A stretch of DNA of 64,000 bases, from positions 124,001 through 188,000 of the forward strand of contig NZ_CAJYDW010000017.1 of assembly GCF_913774235.1 (NCBI RefSeq), read 5' to 3'. The notes under the pieces were generated by a model, which searched no databases, was not told where the DNA came from, and saw only the letters and a program-made list of their open reading frames with translations. This document shows, in pieces, positions 59,595 through 64,000 of this stretch. Every line of letters starts with the position of its first letter. Within the stretch, counting starts at the first letter, position 1. Origin of the DNA: an uncultured Pseudomonas sp. (lineage in GTDB: Bacteria; Pseudomonadota; Gammaproteobacteria; Pseudomonadales; Pseudomonadaceae). Both the position numbers and the translations under genes were made by a program.

Positions 59595-60431
59595 CTATTG
59601 AGTCGCTAGGGGGCCGGTCGTTCCCTGGCAGTCCGCGGCCAGCAACCGTTCCGCCGAGCCGTAGTCATCGGGCTGGCTACCGGCACGGCCGGCCAGCAGC
59701 AGGAATTCGCGGCTGGCAGTGCGGCTCGGCAAGGCGACCAGGGCCAGCGACAGGCGGGGATCGGGCAGCGGGTAGGGCGGTCGTGCGGCCAGGTCGGGGA
59801 AGAAGTCCGGCGCCAGCAACTGGGCTTCGCTCAGGCGTCTGGCCTGGTAGCGACCCTCGGCCAGGGCCACCGGCAGCGGTCGCCAGTGCTCATCCAGCCC
59901 CGGCGCCAGCTGCCCTAATTGTTGGCGGATCGCCGGACGCACGCAGGCGAGATGCACGTGCAACTGGTCCTGGCTGCGTCCGCTGGGAGCATTGAGGGCG
60001 AGACCGATCCAGGCATCCGGCACCGGTGCCGGGCCCCAGGCGCTCAGGTACCAGCGCTGGCGCCAGGCGAGCGCGAACCAGTTGGGTTGACCCGCCTGCC
60101 ACAGGGCCGGGCTTTCCAGCCCGCGCAGCGGACGTAGCGGAACCAGGATGAAATGCTGACGCTCGCCGGGCGCGCGCAGCACGGCATAGCCCGGATCGGC
60201 GACCACTGCGCGGCATGGGGTGGCGAAGCCGGTGAGGCGGGCGTTGGGTGCGCACAGGCCGACCGTGACCTGGCGCAGCAGCTCGCGGCTGGAACAGCCC
60301 GTGAGCGTCATGGCCAGCACCAGCAGTGACAGTCCCAGCCGCCACGACCGGCGGACACTGGACGAGTGCGAACATCTGCGCGAGCTTCGCTTCCAATAGG
60401 TATCGAGGCCACACAGGGGAGACTCAGCCAT
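59595..60431 (-). CDS. cdh: CDP-diacylglycerol pyrophosphatase
   Basis: 278 aa, Cdh family (HIT-like fold). VGLCAPNARLTGFATPC, FILVPLRPLRGLESPAL, NWFALAW, RSQDQLHVHLACVRP (catalytic HxH) and YQARRLSEAQL match E. coli Cdh throughout. It hydrolyses CDP-diacylglycerol to phosphatidate and CMP. Anchor: LGLSLLVLAMTLTGC, which also reads as a lipobox. Start uncertain: ATG 60431 overlaps head-on with the ATG of the opposite gene in CCATGG; a shorter form would begin inside the anchor. Confidence 0.82.
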   Translation of the reverse strand: MAESPLCGLDTYWKRSSRRCSHSSSVRRSWRLGLSLLVLAMTLTGCSSRELLRQVTVGLCAPNARLTGFATPCRAVVADPGYAVLRAPGERQHFILVPLRPLRGLESPALWQAGQPNWFALAWRQRWYLSAWGPAPVPDAWIGLALNAPSGRSQDQLHVHLACVRPAIRQQLGQLAPGLDEHWRPLPVALAEGRYQARRLSEAQLLAPDFFPDLAARPPYPLPDPRLSLALVALPSRTASREFLLLAGRAGSQPDDYGSAERLLAADCQGTTGPLATQ

Positions 60432-60696
60432 GGCCAATGGGTGGGCCGGAGACGGCGCGGTGCAGGAACAGATCGACAGCACGGTGGACGATGCGGTGCA
60501 ACGCGCCCGCAGCCGTCTGCACAAAGGCGCGAGCCTCAGCCACTGCGAGGAGTGCGGCGACGTCATTCCCGAGGCCCGTCGCCAGGCGGTGCCGGGCGTG
60601 CGCCTGTGCATCCGCTGCCAGACGGAACATGACGCGGAGGACCAGCGCGCCGGCGGCTATAACCGGCGCGGGAGCAAGGACAGTCAGTTGCGGTAG
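60430..60696 (+). CDS. DksA/TraR family C4-type zinc finger protein (YbiI-like)
   Basis: 88 aa. Zinc finger CEECGDVIPEARRQAVPGVRLCIRCQ with four Cys (CxxC-x17-CxxC) near residues 39-63. Short members such as YbiI and TraR may bind RNA polymerase through its secondary channel; function here is unproven. ATG 60430 follows GGGGAGA. The start codon is shared head-to-head with the cdh start. Confidence 0.87.
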   Translation: MANGWAGDGAVQEQIDSTVDDAVQRARSRLHKGASLSHCEECGDVIPEARRQAVPGVRLCIRCQTEHDAEDQRAGGYNRRGSKDSQLR

Positions 60697-60844
60697 GGCT
60701 GGATTGACTAGTGTCATGGGGCAGCGACCCGTACCGGGCCATGTCTCGCGGGGTCAAGGCTAGGCGCGTCTTGTACCATGCTGGCCCGCTCCTCGGCAGT
60801 GGGTACGGACCGCGTCCACTGCCGAAGCCAGCGGCCCGTCGCGA

Positions 60845-61216
60845 TCAGTCGGGATGCACCGCGTAGCCCCGCAGCCGGTTACCGTCCGGGTCGAGGGCGA
60901 CGAAGCTGCGGCCGAACGGCAGGTCGGTCGGTGGCAAGGTCATCATTGCGCCCCGGGTCCGCCAGAGTTCGTGCAGCTCATCCACGGCCGTCATGCTAGC
61001 GACCTTGAAGCCCAGTTCACCCGTGGCGCTGCCTGCGCTCACCGGTGGGACCACGGTCTCCCGTGCCCACAGGCCCAGGGCTAGACCGGACGGGAGCACG
61101 AAGAGGGCGAAGCCGGGGCCGTCCTCGACCGGGGCGAGGTCGAGTAACTGGGCATAGAAATCCCGACTGGTACGGACATCGGCAACGTAGAACATCAGAC
61201 TGGTGCGGTAGTGCAT
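60845..61216 (-). CDS. VOC family protein (glyoxalase/bleomycin-resistance fold)
   Basis: 123 aa VOC-domain protein: LMFYVADVRTSRDFYAQLLDLAPVEDGPGFALFVLPSG at the start and FVALDPDGNRLRGYAVH at the end, with metal-ligand candidates in the second half. Substrate unknown. GAGGAGAG lies before ATG 61216. It follows the WYL regulator gene by 66 bases in transcription order, so regulator and enzyme may be one unit. Confidence 0.85.
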   Translation of the reverse strand: MHYRTSLMFYVADVRTSRDFYAQLLDLAPVEDGPGFALFVLPSGLALGLWARETVVPPVSAGSATGELGFKVASMTAVDELHELWRTRGAMMTLPPTDLPFGRSFVALDPDGNRLRGYAVHPD

Positions 61217-61282
61217 GGCATCTCTCCTCTGGGTTGATGCCGCCCAGTCTAGGGACCCCCTACTGCCAGTTTCTGTCAGCAG

Positions 61283-61981
61283 TCATGCAGGGATATTGCG
61301 CTGGCGCTCCATTTGCCGCCGCCAGTCCCTGAGCAGGGTCTGGCGCCGCTGCGGATAGCGTTGCTCGCTGGTTTCTACGGCGAGGATGCGGTCGGCGCGA
61401 AAGCTGCGGAAATCCTCACGCAGCTCGCACCAGCCCAGTAGCACCCGGGCGGCGTCGAAGTAGGCCAGCGCGAAGGGCCAGATGGTGCGCCGGGACTGGC
61501 TGTCGGCGGCATCGCGATAGACCAGGGTGAGCTTGGTTTCCTGGCGGATCGCCTGGCGCAGGAGCGCTGGATCTATCTGGTTTTGTGGGGTTTCCCGGCT
61601 CGGCCCGATGAGCAGGGTGGTCATGGCCAACTCGTTTTGCAGTTCGCTCGGCAGGACCGCGGAGATCCGCGCCAGGGCATTGCCGGCTGCGGCGGCGAGA
61701 CTGCCATCGGTGCGCTCGGCGACCCAGCGCGAGCCGAGCACCAAGGCTTCCAGTTCTTCGGGCGTGAACATCAGCGGTGGCAGCAGGAAGCCCGGCTTGA
61801 GGATATAGCCGACCCCGGGTTCGCCTTCGATGGCCGCACCCAGGGCCTGCAGGCTGGCGATGTCGCGATAGAGGGTGCGCAGGCTGACCCCCGTTTCCTC
61901 CGCCAAGGCGCGGCCACTCACGGCGCGGCGGTGCCGGCGCAAGGCCTGGAGCAGATCGAACAGCCGTTCGGAGCGTGACAT
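61283..61981 (-). CDS. YafY-type HTH-WYL transcriptional regulator
   Basis: 232 aa. N-terminal HTH (RLFDLLQALRRHRRAVSGRALAEETGVSLRTLYRDIASLQALGAAI) and a WYL domain (LTLVYRDAADSQSRRTIWPFALAYFDAARVLLGWCELREDFRSFRADRI). In this group the typical partner is a nearby VOC-domain gene, as here (60845-61216). Ligand unknown. Confidence 0.9.
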   Translation of the reverse strand: MSRSERLFDLLQALRRHRRAVSGRALAEETGVSLRTLYRDIASLQALGAAIEGEPGVGYILKPGFLLPPLMFTPEELEALVLGSRWVAERTDGSLAAAAGNALARISAVLPSELQNELAMTTLLIGPSRETPQNQIDPALLRQAIRQETKLTLVYRDAADSQSRRTIWPFALAYFDAARVLLGWCELREDFRSFRADRILAVETSEQRYPQRRQTLLRDWRRQMERQRNIPA

Positions 61982-62151
61982 CCGCGCAGTCTAATCGCCC
62001 GGCTCCCTTAGCTCTAGCCAGGATGCCTCGAACGTGGGGTGGGGTTGCAGGAGGGCGCGGCTACCGGTGTCCAGGCGAAGCGGAACTTAGCGCGCTGCCG
62101 GCCTCTCCATCTGACTATCTCTTACCTTCAGGTCTAGGCCGAGGATTCCCG

Positions 62152-62901
62152 ATGCTTCCCCACAGCCAGCAGGGCAGCGGTTCGCCCACCTTCGTGCTCA
62201 TGCACTTTCTCGGTGGCTCCCACCGCACCTGGTTTCCCACCGTGCCCTACCTGGATGGCAGGCATCGCTGCGTGGCGCTGAATACCCCGGGCTTCGGCGA
62301 TGCAGCCGGTGTGAAGGGCTATAGCGTGGCCGAGATGGCTGACCAGGTGGACGCCAGCATTCGCGCCCTGGGCCTTACCCATTGCATCCTGGTCGGACAC
62401 TCGATGACCGGCAAGGTGGCGGTGGTGCTGGCGGCGCGGCGTCCGGAGTATCTGGTCGGACTGATCCTGGTAGCGCCGTCGCCACCCGGGCCGCAACCCA
62501 TGAGCGAGGCGGATCGCGACGCCCAGCGTGCCTACGGCAAGAGCCGGGCGGAGGCCGAGGCCTTCGTCGACGAATCCAGCGCCCACCGCCTGCCCGATCC
62601 CATCCGGGAGGTCGTGATCGCCGATGCCCAGCGGCTGAATCTGGATGCCTGGCGCGCCTGGGTCGATCATGGCAGTCGCGAGGACTGGAGCGACCGCATC
62701 GAGACTCTGGACTATCCGGTGCTGCTGGTCTGCGGCGCCGACGACCAGCAGGTACCGGGGCCGGACGAGCAGCGCCGCACTACCCTGGCCACCTTCCCCA
62801 ACAGCCGCCTGGAGGTCATCCCCGGCGCCGGCCACCTGATGCCGCTGCAAACGCCCCAGGCCCTGGCGCGGCTGATGCTCGATTTCGCCCGAGGCCTCTG
62901 A
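62152..62901 (+). CDS. Alpha/beta-hydrolase
   Basis: 249 aa. Nucleophile Ser in VGHSMTGKVA, acid in VCGADDQQVPG, His in PGAGHLMPLQTP; oxyanion region LMHFLGGSHRTW. Fits small esterase/lactonase-type alpha/beta hydrolases (Pfam Abhydrolase_1/6). Substrate unknown. ATG 62152 follows GAGG. Divergent from the WYL regulator and 3 bases before the next gene, with which it is probably co-transcribed. Confidence 0.88.
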   Translation: MLPHSQQGSGSPTFVLMHFLGGSHRTWFPTVPYLDGRHRCVALNTPGFGDAAGVKGYSVAEMADQVDASIRALGLTHCILVGHSMTGKVAVVLAARRPEYLVGLILVAPSPPGPQPMSEADRDAQRAYGKSRAEAEAFVDESSAHRLPDPIREVVIADAQRLNLDAWRAWVDHGSREDWSDRIETLDYPVLLVCGADDQQVPGPDEQRRTTLATFPNSRLEVIPGAGHLMPLQTPQALARLMLDFARGL

Positions 62902-62904
62902 CCG

Positions 62905-63951
62905 GTGGATTCGCTGACCCAGGCCGTGCTCGGCGCCACCGTCCAGACCGCACTCTTGGGTCGCTGGCAGGGACGCCGCGCCATCCTCTACGGCGCCGCC
63001 CTGGCCACCCTGCCGGATCTCGATGTGGTCATCGATTACGGCGATGCGGTCAGCGAGATGACCTACCACCGGGGTTTCAGCCATTCGCTGTTCGTGCTGA
63101 CCGGATTGGCCCTGGCGCTGACGGGGATCTGCGGGCGCTGGCGCGATCCGGGCTACAGCCGACGACGACTGTTCCTGACGCTCTGGCTGGTGCTCATCAC
63201 CCATCCCTTGCTGGATGCCTTCACCACCTACGGCACCCAGCTGTTCTGGCCCCTGGCGACCACCCCTGTGGCCTGGTCCAGCATCTTCATCATCGATCCG
63301 CTCTATACCCTGCCCCTGTTGCTGGCGGTACTCGCCGGGCTGGTGGTCGGACCGCAGGGTCGCAGCCCACGCCTGCCGGTGGCGGCCCTGGTGATCTCCA
63401 CGGCCTATCTGGGCTGGACCCTGGTGGCCAAGCAGGCGGCCGAACGCGAGGTGCGCGGGGTGCTGGCCGCCCAGGGGCAGGCGGATGCCCGACTGTTCAG
63501 CGCGCCCTTGCCCTTCACCAGCCTGCTCTGGCGGGTGATGGTGGACGATGGGCCGGAGCGCTACCGGGAGACCTGGGTCGGGCTGTTCGACGACCGTCCG
63601 CCGCAACTGGTCCCCTTGCCGCGCGGCGGCGAACTGGCGCCAATTCTCGCCGATTCAGCGGCCGAGCGACGGCTGCGCTGGTTCACCGACGACTGGCTGC
63701 GCTACGACCGGCTGGGTGATGACCTGGTGGTGACCGACCTGCGCCTGGGCGCCACCGGCTATCACACCTTCCGCTTCGTGCTGGCTCAGCGCGACGCCAC
63801 GGGCTGGCGGCTGGTCGCCGACCCTTCACTCTGGCCCCGCGAGCGCGGTGGTCGCGAACAGCTGGCGGTGGTCTGGCGCAGGCTCTGGCATCCCGAGCTG
63901 CCGGCACCGGTAGCCGACTGGGGCGCGCGGCTGTCGCGCCTGCCGGACTGA
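62905..63951 (+). CDS. YdjM-like membrane-bound metal-dependent hydrolase (DUF457), GTG start
   Basis: 348 aa. MDSLTQAVLGATVQTALLG, LPDLDVVIDYGD, MTYHRGFSHSLFVL and LITHPLLDAFTTYGTQLF hold the conserved metal-binding His and Asp residues of this family; several membrane segments (LFVLTGLALALTGICG, TLPLLLAVLAGLVVG) surround them. The C-terminal ~180 residues are soluble. Function unknown. GTG 62905 begins 3 bases after the hydrolase stop. The last 49 bases of the window (63952-64000) show no supportable feature. Confidence 0.87.
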   Translation: MDSLTQAVLGATVQTALLGRWQGRRAILYGAALATLPDLDVVIDYGDAVSEMTYHRGFSHSLFVLTGLALALTGICGRWRDPGYSRRRLFLTLWLVLITHPLLDAFTTYGTQLFWPLATTPVAWSSIFIIDPLYTLPLLLAVLAGLVVGPQGRSPRLPVAALVISTAYLGWTLVAKQAAEREVRGVLAAQGQADARLFSAPLPFTSLLWRVMVDDGPERYRETWVGLFDDRPPQLVPLPRGGELAPILADSAAERRLRWFTDDWLRYDRLGDDLVVTDLRLGATGYHTFRFVLAQRDATGWRLVADPSLWPRERGGREQLAVVWRRLWHPELPAPVADWGARLSRLPD

Positions 63952-64000
63952 CGCCAGGCGTCCAGCAGCAGCAGCCACCAGGGGCACCGGGCCTCGCGCA

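Noticed and set aside
63952-64000. Start of a minus-strand gene at the window edge
   Set aside because: A frame is open (DAWRQSG...) but no stop, motif or boundary can be set from 49 bases.

Overview
The window is GC-rich DNA (about two thirds G+C by eye) with an almost wholly chromosomal gene set. It fits a Pseudomonas: the serA / rpiA / ilvA block, a fimU-pilVWXY1E minor-pilin operon, dbpA, proP, an APE pigment operon, and many REP-like palindromes of the Pseudomonas type (TAGGAGCGGCC...GGCCGCGA). An aryl-polyene operon together with a rhodopsin suggests a yellow-pigmented species such as the P. oryzihabitans group; that placement is inference.

Layout: (1) 1-12.4 kb, metabolism: pbpG start, succinyl-CoA:acetate CoA-transferase, CitT-like carrier, gamma carbonic anhydrase, two tandem SdiA-regulated-type propeller proteins, FAH-family hydrolase, serA, rpiA, ilvA. 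(2) 12.4-13.8 kb, repeat clusters and small unknown genes. (3) 13.8-30.3 kb, one long minus-strand aryl polyene (APE) operon in which almost every gene overlaps the next by 1-13 bases: chain-length factor, acyltransferase, two ACPs, a ligase fused to a dehydratase, glycosyltransferase, acyltransferase, aromatic ammonia-lyase, thioesterase, LolA-like and MMPL export proteins, a flavin halogenase-like enzyme, lipoproteins, and KS, DH, KR, KS. A good sigma70 promoter lies just upstream of the first gene. (4) 30.6-32.9 kb, divergent MFS exporter and LysR regulator. (5) 32.9-36.6 kb, an AT-rich OLD-family nuclease gene broken by a one-base frameshift, overlapping a NERD/UvrD helicase gene: a Gabija-like nuclease-helicase pair, probably damaged. 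(6) 36.9-39.5 kb, globin, divergent DTG-motif rhodopsin plus Blh retinal-forming dioxygenase, and an Lrp regulator. (7) 40-43.4 kb, ProP-type symporter, proline/glycine-rich secreted protein, PmtA-like methyltransferase. (8) 43.4-52 kb, a 1.1-kb gene-free AT-richer stretch and then the type IV minor-pilin operon. (9) 52-64 kb, housekeeping and stress genes.

Four short palindromic repeat families recur together in the same intergenic spaces (5.4, 12.4-12.9, 39.9 and 56.6 kb), and a fifth forms an ~88-bp inverted pair at 2.36-3.0 kb.

The most interesting systems are the APE operon with its halogenase-like enzyme and ligase-dehydratase fusion, the rhodopsin with Gly at the cytoplasmic proton-donor position next to blh and a globin, and the nuclease-helicase pair of mixed base composition. 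No tRNA, rRNA, CRISPR array or transposase gene was seen. Start sites were chosen by reading ribosome-binding sites and family starts by eye.
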